A stretch of 64,000 bases of DNA from Mansonella perstans. Lineage: Eukaryota; Nematoda; Chromadorea; Rhabditida; Onchocercidae. The stretch lies in the NCBI GenBank assembly GCA_037074765.1, contig JBAMDO010000134.1, positions 1 to 64,000 of the forward strand, in the 5' to 3' direction. A program made the translations under genes and the position numbers. Of this stretch, positions 14,739 through 27,569 are shown one piece after another. How positions within the stretch are numbered: position 1 is the stretch's first letter; every line of letters begins with the position of its first letter. The notes below the pieces were generated by a model. That model was given only the letters and a program-made list of their open reading frames with translations. It ran no database searches and was not told the origin of the DNA.

Positions 14739-17700
14739 TCACTCATGTCTCCAATCAGTGCCACTTTCAGGAGCTATTTCAAGCGCTGGCCTTGGTATAT
14801 ATGAAGCAGGTTTGTGTAGCTGTACAAGTAACACCTGAAAAAAAGATTCATGAACATAGTTTGTAGAGGCCCAGGACATCAGCCTCTCACAATTGTAAAC
14901 ATTACTTGATAAATTCAATCGAAAAAACAAAGTTTGTATTTTGTGCAATTGTCACTTTTATCCTTAAAAAATAGGGAAGTATATTTACTGTTTTGCTTGC
15001 TTACAATTAACAATTTTATCTTGAAAAAATAGGAAAGCATGTTTACTTGTGTTTACTTGTTCACAATTGACACTTTTTAAGTTGTTTAATTGTTTACAGT
15101 TGATATTTTTATCCTTTAAAAAAATAGGAAAGTATGTTTACCTGTGCCATCATTAACCATTTTCTCTTTTTAACATATGGTTGAAATTTGATTTTCAACT
15201 TATTCCAGCCATTGATCAGTGATGTCACATAGATGAAACCCTTTGGATTATTGGTAAGTGGTTCTACCGCACCATCATTCATTTGCACGTCGTCGAATGG
15301 ACTTTCACCCCACATTCGTACACGCCACTGCAAGTTTTTTTTTTTAAAGCAAGCTTAAAAGTTTGTGATAAGCAAAAAAAAGTCAGATCTAATTCCGAAT
15401 TAAGTAACAAAGTTTTGAACCATCAGTCAGCCCACTACTATTTGAACATTCTAACATCTGCTGATCTGCTGATCTAATATCTGATCTAATGCTACTCATT
15501 TTAACATCTGCTGATCTAATGCTATTACTACCTTTCCTAGCAGAAGTTGTACAAAGTTTATAATAAATTTAAATAAAACTTATGAAACGATCACAAAATT
15601 CTACAAAATAAGAACAATAAGGACACATATGAAGATTTCTAAATTGTTACTGTAAGGTTACTGTAATCTAACTGAATAATATATCTAATGCTATAACTAT
15701 CTTTCCTAGCAAAAGTTGTACGTAATTTATAGTAAATTTAAATGAAATTTATGAAACAATGACAAAATTTCTACAATATAAGAACAATAAGGACATATAC
15801 GAAGATTTCTAAATTTTACTGTAAGATTACTGTAATCTACTTGAAGAATGCAATATGGTTAATCGATTAAATCAGTAACGATGAAATTTTTTAAAAGCAT
15901 ATAAGCAAAACCAGCAGAAAAGTAAATTTATGAAGTTAATGGAAATTTTTACAATATAAGAACAATAAGGATATATACGAAGATTTCTTAACTGTTACCG
16001 TAATCTGACTGAATAATGTAATATAGTTAATCAAATTAATTATTAACGATGAAATTTTTCAAAAAAATATAAGCAAAAATGTCACGTACGTATCGTGCGC
16101 TGCGATAATCAAAAACAGCGAGTAATATCATATAAGCATAACGATCATTAGGAAACATGAATATTTCATGATTAAATCCAATTTCAGTTGTCCAGTCACT
16201 CGATTCAAATTCCCACATTGCTCGAACAGTTACCGGAAGAAGTATTCGTTTTACTGTTATATCACTGAAAATCTTAAGTCTGTATAGGGGTAATTTTTGA
16301 AAATTTTTTTTTTCAAATTCCAGCATTTAATTTCGATATATCGTGTATACAAAAGCTGTATACGTTTATAACGGCAAAAGTGTGTGTAAATAATCATTAT
16401 AAGTTTATTTCGTGAAGCATAAAAACTGAAACTTTAAATTGCAATTTCAATCTCCCTTCAAATGTACAAGGATAAGATCTATTAATTGGTGGACATAAAA
16501 AATTTTCCATGTTTCAGATATGTAAAAAATATCAACCGATTCAAAATCAAACTGTCGTTCTTGAAAATTCCCGGAAACTCGTAAAATTCATAAAATATTA
16601 AAACAAGAGAAAAAATAAAACTAAATTTAAATCTATGCTTTTTCTCTCGATCTTTCTTTACACTATTTCCTCATCAGTCTCATTTATTTTGGTAAATTGC
16701 TAGAGTCAGCCCAGTAACATACACTTAGTACAAACTGAACTTGTACTTGAATATTTGCCGGAAATCTTATACACTTAGTACTAATTGGATTTGTACTTAA
16801 ATATTTTATTCGAAATCTTTCTTTTCCCTCCATAAACGTTATCAAATTCAATTTCGATTACAAATTTAAGACTTCTCTAATAGAATGGTTCGTTTTTTTC
16901 GATGAAATACTTGAAAATAGAATTAAAGTTAAAAGATAAAACTGAAAATGGATGAATTGAAAAATTCATTCAAAAATTACTTCAAAGAAAAAACTGCTGG
17001 AAAATTTCAGTAAGACCGAGAAAAGTAAAAAAAAATACTCGATAATTAATTTACACACGAGGAAATATTTCCTCTACCTGATATCAAAACATACATCTAT
17101 AAATTGATGAATTAATTAATCAAATTGGTTATAAGGAACACTACTGATACGTATGCATCTGTAATTAATTAATCAAATGTCAAATATTAAATTTCCTTTT
17201 TTTAATTAATCAAATTAATCATAAGGAACACTACTGATATGTATACATCTATAAATTAATTAATCAAATTAGTCATAAGGAACACAACGGATACATGTAC
17301 ATCTATATACGTGAAATTAGTTATAAGGAACACTACTGATACGTACACGTCTACAAATTAATTAATCAAATTAGTCATAAGGAATATATCAGTTTCTCAA
17401 AATCAATAATTTTAAAAAAAGAATTAGAAATGAAATCAATAAGAGACCCAAAGGAAAGCTCAAAATTATTTCAATCTTAAAATGAATTAATTTATCTTTG
17501 CTATCTATTAAACAGCAAAAAGTCAAATTTAATTAACGAGAAAAAACTTTCACAGAACTAATTTCTACACCGCCAAGGTAATTAACAAGTTTTTTGAAAT
17601 ACTATGTGTATATTTTTTTCTCGTGTTGTACTGCTCCGCAATACCTCTTATTAATTAAATATAATTAATTATCAATTTATCCATCCAACCATCAGATCGC

Positions 17701-20700
17701 ACAAATCTAAAACCACGAATGATCAGATGACCAATAAACGTCTGTATGTCTCTGCTCTACATATTTGCTCATTTGCATGCTCTGCCCTGTATGCAATTAT
17801 CATATTTTATTAGCATTAATTGCATTAATCACTTATCACCTCACTCCTCATTTTAAAATTCAACTCAAATTCAATTCCAAGAAAATGCAATTGATTAAAT
17901 ACAAGAAACCTCATTTTAAAACTTAACTGATTTAATTAAATACATCAAAAATAAGAGCTCCTCATTTTAAAATTTAACTAATTCAATTAAATACAGAAAA
18001 TCCCTTCCAAAATTTAGATCCTTTTGAATCTTTGGATGATAATTATTTCAGCTTTTTCACTTTTGCTACAATAATAACGTTGATCTCTAGCTTTTTTCAA
18101 ACTTGAGGTGATTAAGAGAAATAAGTAATTAATTAGGAGAAACTACCATATACTACTACTCTATTTTTTCTCTTAGCCTGTCAATAAAAGCTTGATAAAT
18201 GAGACAAATTAAGCAAAAAAAATGACCCATAGCCGAGTATAAAAACTAGCCAAAGAGATGTCCGAATGTGAAATATGCTACTGAAAATGATCTTATGGCA
18301 CCACGACTCAGTTATTTATTGGATAAAATTAGCGATACGGTAGCAATCAATTCTCTCTCACTCTCCTCTCACATAAATTCATCGTTCCCGGGACTTTCAT
18401 TACTTACAATCTTATTTGGGACACCTCTATTAAAACAAAGGCCAAAAGTGTTTGAAAAAATTCGAACAATGTCATTTTTCTTGGATAAATTTCAGTAACA
18501 GTTTGCTGTTATTCTAAAATATACATTTTTAGTAAATTAAAAAAAGGTGACAAAAAAAAACTTCTGCAGCAATTAGCCGATTGACTGTATATTAAATTCA
18601 GTTAACTTACTTACCATAACACATGCAACTATGGTTTGTTACAATTCGAAAATCATTCTACATGCAACTGTGATGTGGTTGGTTACAACAATCGAAAATT
18701 CAGTGACCATTTCAAAAACTAACCTGTTGACCTCTCTATCTAAAGGAAGATCATTAACCCTAATTTGTCATAAGTTATATGAAATATTCTAAAAAATTTC
18801 AATAATATGATAAAAATACATTCCCATTCCCTCATCATCCAATCCTCCCATCCAACAACGTCTTTTATGTCCAATGATTTTTGTATGTCCTCTTCATCGC
18901 TATCATTAGAACAAGCTGATTGTATATCGTCGCTACCATGTATCCGGATTAATTATTGCAAAATAGAATAGTGGATTTTGAAAAATGGCCATCTATTGAA
19001 GGATGGTGGAAAACTACATATCCTATAAATTCTGCATATGTGAAATTTAGGCTTCTAAGGCCGATCGATGACGTTGTGACATTTTATGACAATGACATTA
19101 TTTCAAACGTTGCTTCTTTCTAACTGAGTTTTAAAAACTGTAATCTTCTTTTATATATGTTGAATAATCGTTCTTTCAAATATTTCAAAAATGAATCTTC
19201 AACGAACACTTCAAAGATTGAATTCAATTGTGTTTTTTTAATATTCAATATAATGTGATGAAATCGGGAAATTATAAAAGTTATGAGAGACATTAATTTT
19301 AAAATATTATTTTGAAAATCAATTTATTGTCCAATGACGTGTACCTCTCCCTCGAACTTCTGTTTGCCGCGTGAAATAAAATGTAAAAGAAACAAAAATC
19401 TTCTTATTTTCCTATTTTTTCTTAATTTTTATTAATCTTTTTATCCCAGCGGAACTATATGTCGCAGCATCGTTGTTTTTTTTCTTTTTCCAGTTTATCG
19501 GAAAACCCAATTAAGAGTGAAACTAAATACAAATTCGAGAATAATGCTCAATACTATTTAGTAACTTACACCAAAGTTTTCATCCTCGCTTCATCAAAAG
19601 CCTCTGAAAGACGCTGCTGATGATCGGCAAGATTTGGCATATATCTTAAAACGAATAAAAGATGAAATTCGACAAGGGATATTAAAAAGGGTCATTAACA
19701 GTTTCGACACTTAAACAGCTCCTTTCTAATTATCCAAACATTCAGGCCTAAATTGCCCTGATTCAGAATTTTCGAACCCAACAAAAAACTATTCAAATAA
19801 AAGTATATATCATATCACCTGTTTCGCAGTGGTGCTACTTTCTTGATCACTTCATTAACATCGGCACCATACTCAAGAAGCAGATAAATTGTTTTGGTCA
19901 ATTCAAAACTTGGCGCTCGAGGAGTGAGAATCGCTAGATGCAACGGTGTCTTCTTATCCTTATCTTCAGTATTAACTGGTGATCTGAATATTTACGTAAA
20001 AATGAACCTGAGAACAAATTACCTCATTGCTGCCAGGATCTAAGCAAACATTAAGCGCAACTATTTTATCTCTGTCTATGAAGTCACTGTCTAATCGTCA
20101 TTATTAAACAACCGTTTTGTTAATATTGAAGGGTAAATTGATCACAGTACTTCTAGGTAAACATTTCATTCTTTTATTACATGCCTTGATATTACTGAAC
20201 CTCCAGGTTTATTCGTAAATTTAACTTGTAAACATATAGCAAAATGCTTTCCAGTCCAGAACCAAATTTCCTATGTTGCATTTCGTTGTTGTTCTTCTAT
20301 AACGAAGGCATGCTCGAATTAAATCATTCCTTTGCAACATAACACTTTGGTAAAACTGACCTTAGATGGAGAAGAGTCTTAACCCGACACCAAAATTCGC
20401 AAGATATAGCAAAGTGAAGCGGAATGCGTCCTCTCATGTCGTCTGGTATATCCAATCGTGCACCGTCACGGACAATTTGACGTAACATGTCATCGGTTTC
20501 ATGAGCCGGACCGCAAGGTCTCTCACATAACTTGAAAAATTAAAAAAAAGAAAAAAACTATTCCATTGAACTGGATAAATTTCAATCAAGCAATGCTATG
20601 ATTAAAATAATCGCCTTACTTCAATTGCAACAGTTTTGCCACGATATTTCTGATTAAAATCAAAGCCGCGCCTTTCTGGTATGCAGCGACCCGTCCATCT

Positions 20701-23700
20701 AACGGTCGAAAGTTGATTCGTTAAAACTGCATTTCGAAACTGCTGCAAACTTTGAATTTTTTTTTTTTTTTTTGTTCCATTTCCAAGTTGTGACGCTAAA
20801 TTCTAAATAATAACTAAGAAATTTCTTCGAGATATAAAATTAAATTGATGGAATCAATGCATACGGTTTCTGTTTCTTCTAAGTACCTACAACAATACTG
20901 TGGTACTATTGTTTTTTTTATTCTATAGAGATTTCACATAGCACTTCTCTTCGCGTTTGTAACACAATATTTATAAAATGTATTGGTCCATGTATTGGTT
21001 TGCCGACAAGGTCAAGCACAACAAGCTACCAGCATAAAATTATTAAAACTGGAGAACACAACTTCAACCTTTTTAAATAAACAGAAATTTCACATGAACT
21101 TTTCAACTTCACGTCATCAACTATCTCTCAAATTTATAATATGAAGAAAAAAACTTCGATTCACATCGTTCACCTCAAATGTTTGCAAAGGTTTTTCGCG
21201 ATTTTGCTGATATCTGCGAATTGTGGCAAGTTCGATGACTGAAATCGCAGCATATGTCAAAGGTATTGGTAACTCTGGCGTTTCAATGTTAAGCATTTCC
21301 AGCGCTGAAAGATCTGCTGCATCCGGTTCATATGACTCATCATCATCTGCGGAAAGCGCTTGAATAGAGTCATCTGCACTTTGAGATACCTAAGAACGTT
21401 CATACTTCAACAAATTTGTATCTCTATAAATATTAAACTAAAAATTAAATAAAGATTTTGTAAAATAAACAGCAATTAAGCAAGCTCCTAATTCTGATTT
21501 TATATCACAAAATGAAAACAACATACTTCTTCTGCAGAAGTTTCTTCACGAGGAGCAGATACCCGTTTTTCAGTAATGCAATCAGCATTCGCTGAAACTT
21601 TTCGTTTTCTGCCCTTAGTTTTCTGTCCTTTGTTTTTTGTTTTTGGTTTGGTGTTGTTGTCGAAGAACCTAGTGCTATTCGCCATAGCCGTTCTACGTGA
21701 AGCAGCTGTTCGTTTCCCTTTACTTAATGCTAACCCTCGACTCCTGGAACCACTTCGATGACACTTCCATGTATTTTCACTTACTGAATTCGACCTTTCT
21801 TCACCAGATATCGCTTCCATTTCATCCACTACCAAATTTGGTACTTCGTCAGAAAATTGAGCACTTGTTGGTCGCACTTCGGAAGTAGAAATGGCATCCT
21901 ATATCAATTTTGTGAGATTTCAGGCATATACACAAAATTTCAAGGATGATCAAGTAAAATAAAAAAAATTTCGTAACATTCATTAAAAAACTCTTAAAGA
22001 AAATTGCACCGATCACATAAAAATTGCATCGGGTGTTTTTATAAAGAAATTACAGTTTGTATCTTATTGAAACGGACTAGCAGAGTAGTTCGTATCTCAT
22101 TGGAACGGATTGGTGTTCTAATTCGTACCTCATTGGAACGGATTGGTGTAGTAGTTTGTACCACATTGGAACGGACTGGTGTAGCTGTTTTTCTCCGTCT
22201 TCCACGTCCCCGGCTTCCTTCTTTTCCTCTCCCTGTACGCTTATTGCTAATTTTACGAATTGAAGAGCTACTTTTTTTAACTGCAGGCTCTTCATCTTCT
22301 GTGGATGTATCCGCCGCTACAATCTGTAAACTATTATCGGCACATTGCGATAGCAACAATTCATCCGGAATTTCCGCTTTAGTTTCAGCTGCTGCTATCG
22401 AAAATGTTAACGGTGAAGACTCTTCTGGTTTTTCCTGAAAGAAATCAGATTAAGACTATATTTTCATCAACCGTTTTCTACAAAAATTTTAATTCTCTTG
22501 TTCATTCATAGCGTTCTACGTAAAAAATCATTTCCAAGCCGCTTAAAATGACAATAAAAATCTAGGAAGCCACTTGAGCTTTATCGGTATTTTCCAGGAA
22601 TTTGCATTCATCTTTGATAACACTACGTCTTCCACCATCGATTGATTTTTTCAAATCTGTACATGAGCCACTTTTCTGAAAAGTTCGTCTTCCATCATTG
22701 ACTGGTTTTTTCGAATTTCTAGATGAGCCACTTTTCTGAAAAGTTACAAATTTCCCATTAAATCGGTAAGCATAAAAGGTAAAGCTCTATATCAACGGAA
22801 ACCAATCAATACACCGAAAAGTTTCAAATCGATCCTATATTTCTATGAATGTTTGCTTCTATTTCCTAAGATACAACCGATAATATGATAGTTATTTTTT
22901 TCCTAATCACATTAGCTATTATTAATTAGAACAAAGAAACCTCTCCATCTCGTCGTCGTCTGCCTTTGGAGGTTTGTTTTTTACCACAGGCTGATGATAA
23001 TGTTTCCTTTACTGGAGAGTTTTCGGTTCTCATAACAGCTTTCAGCTTATTTCTAGTAACACGTCCTACATCTGGCGCAAGATTACACAACAGCTAAAAT
23101 GCAACAGAATTCATTGCATGTTAATCAGCAGATGAATTAAACCCTAAACTGCTGAATAACTGCATCATGAACTTTTTCTGAAACTATGCTTTTTGTCATG
23201 ATAGAGAAATATATTACACTGGTTAGCAAGAAAGCCCTGGTGATTTTGATAAACTCAAAATCAAATAAATATTTAAGGTTAAGTCATCAGTCATCAAGCC
23301 TTAGTCAGCATTAATTGACGATTGGTCATTACATTCATTCATGCATTCTAAGATGCAGGTATAACGCTGCAGTTTTTTATTCTATCGCTGTTTCCTTCAT
23401 ATCTTGAAAGAACTCCATATGTTAAATTAAAAAAAAGAATTGCAATATGTTTGAAGATCATAAAACATCACAAAACCTTCTCCGTTTCGGTTGGAATTCG
23501 ATCTGGAATATAAAGACCACCAAGTTCCCGATTTTCAACATCACCATACCGATTCCATTCATTCGGTGTAAGAACTTCAACTATTTCATACTTCCAACGC
23601 CGGTTATTTCGGTCGGCGCTCTCTTCCTTAAATAGTAACCGGACATTTTAGATGTTCAATTGAGGAAAACTTTATAATCAGCTAAAGGTATCAAATAGCT

Positions 23701-24587
23701 CGTCTAGTTATACCAAAGTAAGTTAACCGAACTTACCGATGTTTCATTACTTATACTAGTTGTTGATGGCTGCAGATGTTCCTCATCCTCGACACTTTTC
23801 GATTTCTGACTAACTTCATATTCAATAATTAACCGTTCACAACCATCCGTCAAATTCTCGTACGGTTCCCATGTATCTTCACTTTCGGCAAAGCCTTTCC
23901 ATCGTACCTTATATAGTTTTACGCCTGCTTGATATTTGATTCCAACAATCTTCTCAACCTGTAAATTTTGATTGCAATAATTATTGTAATAAATAATTAA
24001 ATAGCTTTATTACTACATAATTAAATAATCATTATTAAAATTTTTTATTAAATAATTAATTTTTTTCTTTATTACAAGTTAATAATTTGTGAGGACTTCA
24101 GCATGGATGAATTAATAAAATTAAGCAGTAGCTACACATGTCACATATACGTAAGCACAAATAAAATTCACGATTTGTAGCGCTCACAGTGACAGAACTA
24201 TGCTTACAGTCATAAAAGCTTCGCAATTACAATTACAAAGATGTCAGAAATATGAATAATCTAATCATAATTAAAACATTCGGCAACTGATAAAAAGATA
24301 CCGAAATCTTAATTATAAATCCATAACGACAAATAATTATGCTGAAATTTAATTCTGTTATTTGTTACACAAATTTAGCATAATTATTATGATTATAGAT
24401 TTAATTGTAATTAAAATTTCAGCATCTTTTTATCAATTGCGAATATTTTAATCATAATTAGATCGTTCATATTTTTAACACCTATAATACCTATTATTTG
24501 CTACACAAACTTATCTCTCACCGCATAGGTTTCTCCAACAATTCTTGACTTTGTTGTCTCGAGTCGAACCAATTCCGTTCCATCCAT
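14739..24587 (-). CDS. Chromodomain and ankyrin-repeat protein, MPP8-like
   Basis: Fifteen exons: 24587-24522, 23958-23737, 23626-23477, 23093-22941, 22735-22574, 22434-22054, 21898-21527, 21389-21174, 20742-20620, 20530-20361, 19983-19819, 19644-19570, 16264-16090, 15327-15142, 14834-14739; 903 residues. The chromodomain (about 20-75) has YAVEKIV, LYKVRWKGF and TWEPYENL; Tyr21, Trp42 and Phe45 fit the aromatic cage that holds methyl-lysine. The middle is long, low-complexity and basic, with RGRGRRRK and KGRKRK patches. Ankyrin repeats occupy about 616-750 (GRIPLHFAIS, KKTPLHLAIL, LLEYGADVNEV). A conserved-looking C-terminal domain of about 150 residues follows. The order chromodomain, linker, ankyrin, C-terminal domain and the length match MPHOSPH8 (MPP8), the H3K9me3 reader of the vertebrate HUSH complex. 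Nuclear chromatin role is inferred. Intron 12 is 3.3 kb. Exon 5 has a weak donor (GTGGCT). Confidence 0.8.
15530..16060 (+). repeat. Three diverged ~160 bp repeats in an intron of the MPP8-like gene
   Basis: Units start near 15530, 15692 and 15890. All contain ATATAAGAACAATAAGGA or close variants, then GAAGATTTCT(A/T)AA, then TACTGTAA..TACTGTAATCT. The left parts share CTTTCCTAGCA(G/A)AAGTTGTAC. They lie in intron 13, between exons 16264-16090 and 15327-15142, and enter neither. Confidence 0.75.
17098..17390 (+). repeat. Imperfect ~52-60 bp tandem repeats inside the 3.3 kb intron
   Basis: About four to five copies of a unit with AATTAATTAATCAAATTAGT, CATAAGGAACACTACTGATA and a CGTAYACRTCT end. 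The copies differ at many positions. The rest of this intron (16265-19569) shows no credible exon on either strand. Confidence 0.75.
22082..22215 (-). repeat. In-frame 33 bp repeats coding four 11-residue units
   Basis: Within exon 6 of the MPP8-like gene the protein reads TPVRSNVVQT, TPIRSNEVRI, RTPIRSNEIRT, LLVRFNKIQT: four units on the plan (T)-P-(I/V)-R-S-N-x-(V/I)-(R/Q)-x. The DNA unit contains CCGTTCCAATG. It follows a basic RGRGRRRK patch. The units may vary in number between strains. Confidence 0.8.
22615..22740 (-). repeat. 60 bp exon duplication that includes a splice acceptor
   Basis: Exon 5 of the MPP8-like gene starts at 22735 after ACTTTTCAG. Exactly 60 nt downstream the same ACTTTTCAG|AAAAGTGGCTCAT recurs, with the alternative exon start at 22675. 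The two 20-residue units (KSGSSRNSKKPVNDGRRTFQ and KSGSCTDLKKSIDGGRRSVI) are clear relatives. Using the second acceptor would drop 20 residues without a frameshift. Confidence 0.8.
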
Positions 24588-24779
24588 ATTCAGCGCTCGT
24601 ACGTCAGATACGTTTGTCGCCACTGCGCTCTTGCTGTTACTACTCTGAAAACTCTTCTTATTCTATTACCGTAGTAATAGAGACAAATCGTTTAATAGTA
24701 ACAGGCAAAACAAATACGTGCTATTCTACACAAACAATATCATCCCACACAGCCTGTCTTCCCATTCTGTCACTATCAC

Positions 24780-25515
24780 ATTGCACAGTCACGTTTGAGC
24801 CATCCATCTATTCTTGTGAAAAGAAATGAAAGGCAAAATACAAAACTAAATCACGCATAATAACACTCTCTTCAATTGCACTTATGTCACTTTGATAGAG
24901 ATTGAAGGAAAAATTTATTGAACATTTTATTTGCCAAAATTTTATTGACAAAATTTTGATGAATTACAAAAATTTGCACATTTTTTTTTTTTTAAAATGA
25001 ACTTTGCTAAGCCATCAATTATAGAATTTATATATTGGCCAATGATATTTTATGTGCTCACTAAAACTCATCTCTGTTGTGAAGAGGAAAATTTAATAAT
25101 TAGCAATGAACAATTAGACGGTCATATATTACGGCCAATTTTGAATTTAAGTAGCTCAAGTTTCTGCTCAAGTTTTTGTAGTAAGAAATTTTTCATTTTA
25201 GATTTAAAAATTTACTTTGATTCATTGTATATCTGACCAGCACATGCAAATACTGGACAATTTTTATTTAAACATACACATTTTTATGGTTTGAAGAGAT
25301 GTGGCGGAAAGTTTGAGTAATTTAACTAATTAACTAACTTACTTGATTTGTCTTCATTCTCCATTTTCATTTCCATCTCTTCTCGCGTTTGGGCTATCTA
25401 TTTTCGTTAAAAGAAGAAGAACAAGGTAGGAAGGGGAAAAAGGCAATTACAACACTAAATCATGCGTAATAACACCCTTCAAACTCTACTGTGTCACTTT
25501 GATAGAGACTGAAGG
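24780..25515 (+). repeat. Two diverged copies of a ~150 bp segment, spaced 600 bp apart
   Basis: About 24785-24915 and 25385-25520 share AACACTAAATCA(C/T)GC(A/G)TAATAACAC or a near form, TGTCACTTTGATAGAGA and TGAAGGAAAAA(A)TTT. They lie just upstream of the MPP8-like start codon. Confidence 0.65.
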
Positions 25516-25908
25516 AAAAAATTTCGATCTCTTTATAACTTGTCATTATAAAACATATGATCTTCGATAAATATTAGCAAACTTAAGTTCAATCTTTATT
25601 TTCTAAGGCTAAACAACAGTGGGAAAAGAAATCTTAAAAATTAACAGTTTGTTTTGGTAAATTTGCATATTCCGACGAAAAGACAGCAGAAGACATTCCT
25701 TTACCAATTTGACATTACGATTTGAAAAAAATTATAACTGAGCACCGAGCACAACTACTGTAGTTTTTTATGCAAAATCTTTTCATTAAGGTATTTTCAG
25801 TTAGGAAATGAAATGCATATGATAAAACTTCGGTATACAATACAGATAAGTACCATTGGAGTATAGGAAAAGGATAGTTAAAGTAGAATGCAATAATTAC
25901 AAACATAT

Positions 25909-26228
25909 GAACTCTCAAATCTTTGCGGGATTTAGCGATAGGGAAAGTTAGTCTTAAAAGTCTGTGGAATTTACCTCTTCTTGTGGATACTTCCAGTAAA
26001 AAAATAAAAATTCTTCAGAAACTGCCCGGAAACCAATCTTCACTTCATTTTCCATCCTATGAACTTTCAAATCTTTCCGAAATTTAGCGATAGGGCAAAT
26101 TAGTCTTAAAAGTCTGGGGAATTTGGGAAATTCATCTTTCCCGGTGGATATTTCAGTAGTGAAAAGATGAAAATCCTTCAGGAACCAGGAATCAGGAAAC
26201 CACCTATCCATCTTTACTTCATTTCCTA
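25909..26228 (+). repeat. Tandem duplication of ~150 bp
   Basis: The left copy (25909-26057) and right copy (26058-26228) share TGAACT(C/T)TCAAATCTTT, TTTAGCGATAGGG, TTAGTCTTAAAAGTCTG(T/G)GG and a CTTCATTTTCC-type end. The right copy has a small insertion. Confidence 0.75.
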
Positions 26229-26367
26229 GCTCTTCATGGCTTTTGTGTTATTGGTGTTATCAGTGTTCCGCGGCTCGGCCAGCAATTCTTTTCCTGACAA
26301 CCACCTGTCATAGTCTGTCACTTGCCTGCACTTGTTTGCTCTGCATGAGGATCATTTTTGCACCGAG

Positions 26368-26708
26368 AAATGGAATGTTCTTACTGTTTCCCTCTCAGAG
26401 TATGCGATATTTTTGCATCTCGGGGATTTGTCGGGATTTCACCGTTAAGATTTATCAGGATAGATCGGGATTTTTATGGTTTTTTTCTTCGTTTAATATT
26501 AATCTGTTGTATAATTGTTGTCTCACGCTAGTAAATAACATATTGTGTTCTTACTGTTTTTCCCTCACAGTATGAGATATTTTTGCCGCGCGGATATCTC
26601 AGAAATTCATCAGGATTTTATTTGTCAGGATTTTTGTTGGTTTTTTCCTTCGTTTGATATTAATCTGTTGTATAATTATTGTCTCCACTAGTAAATAACA
26701 TATATTGA
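26368..26708 (+). repeat. Tandem duplication of ~175 bp
   Basis: Copies start near 26370 and 26546, both with TGTTCTTACTGTTT and CCCTC. Both end with GATATTAATCTGTTGTATAA or a one-base variant, then TTGTCTC..CTAGTAAATAACATAT. The middle parts are more diverged. Confidence 0.75.
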
Positions 26709-27002
26709 GATGCATAAAACGATATAATGTATTGGGATATAAATTGATGTTGGAATATAAATTCATTTCATTCTTTTTGATTATTCATTCCTCTGCTTTA
26801 TTGAATTTGCAAAAAATGCAGAGATATGCATTAAGCATACATAAAAAAAAGTTTTATTATCGTTCCTCTCATTGTACTCTTTTATTTGTTTAAGGAAATA
26901 TGAAGTGAAGAGAAGGCATCTATTTGTATGTGTAACCATGCATTTGCAAAAAATCAATACATAACTAATTTCCCATAATGAAGAAAGCGAACAAATGTAA
27001 AA

Positions 27003-27222
27003 AATGGTAGCAAACTGATAGCAAGTTGGAATGGTAGCAGATTGAAATGGTAGCACATTGGTAGCAAACTGAAATAGTAGCAAATTGGTAGCAAGTTGGA
27101 ATGGTAGCAAATTGATAGCAGACTGAAATGGTAGCAGATTGGTAGCAAACTGGAGTGGTAGCAAATTGAAATGGTAGCAGATTGGTAGCAGATTAATAGC
27201 AAGTTGAAATGGTAGCAAATTC
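27003..27222 (+). repeat. Short-unit minisatellite, GGTAGCA(A/G)ATTG family
   Basis: About fifteen irregular units of 10-16 bp built on TGGTAGCARATTG, with GAAA(T/)TGGTAGC or GGAATGGTAGC variants. On the minus strand this gives long open frames of LLPFQ/ICYHF repeats (26781-27224 and 26954-27202), which are repeat artefacts. Confidence 0.85.
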
Positions 27223-27569
27223 ATCGGAATATAAATTTATAATTGAGCTAAGCTTTTTTTTTTTTGTTCTCTAAATTAGTGTCAAATGCAAAGTGTTCCA
27301 CTGATGACATAAATTCTATAAGTAAATATTGGTGTTCGAATGGAGCCAAGCTAACATAGAAATGTATTGGTTTGTTTTACTGGACTTGATTAACTCCACA
27401 AGTACTTTTTCATACTATGTTAATTAGTAGCTAATTAAGAAGCATGGAGACATCTCATTGATATGAGTAAAATTGATCCTGTATGTAAACTTACCAAAGA
27501 TATTGCAATAAATTAGGTAACCTCCGGCTTAATTAAGCTTAATACAATTACAACTTTTCATCGATAGCT

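Noticed and set aside
18268..18498. Possible extra exon in the long MPP8-like intron
   Set aside because: The open frame is on the opposite strand and has no homology cue; the minus strand is broken by stops with no in-phase exon.
22004..22438. 144-residue plus-strand open frame
   Set aside because: Antisense of MPP8-like exon 6, whose frame joins its neighbours in phase and carries the in-frame repeats.
24997..25236. 79-residue frame starting MNFAKPSIIEF, mildly hydrophobic N terminus
   Set aside because: No family likeness, repeats in its C-terminal half and no splice partner; length is expected by chance in this region.
26781..27224. Minus-strand repeat protein rich in LLPFQ and ICYHF
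   Set aside because: Translation of the GGTAGCA minisatellite; no start context, splice sites or family likeness, and two frames are open at once.
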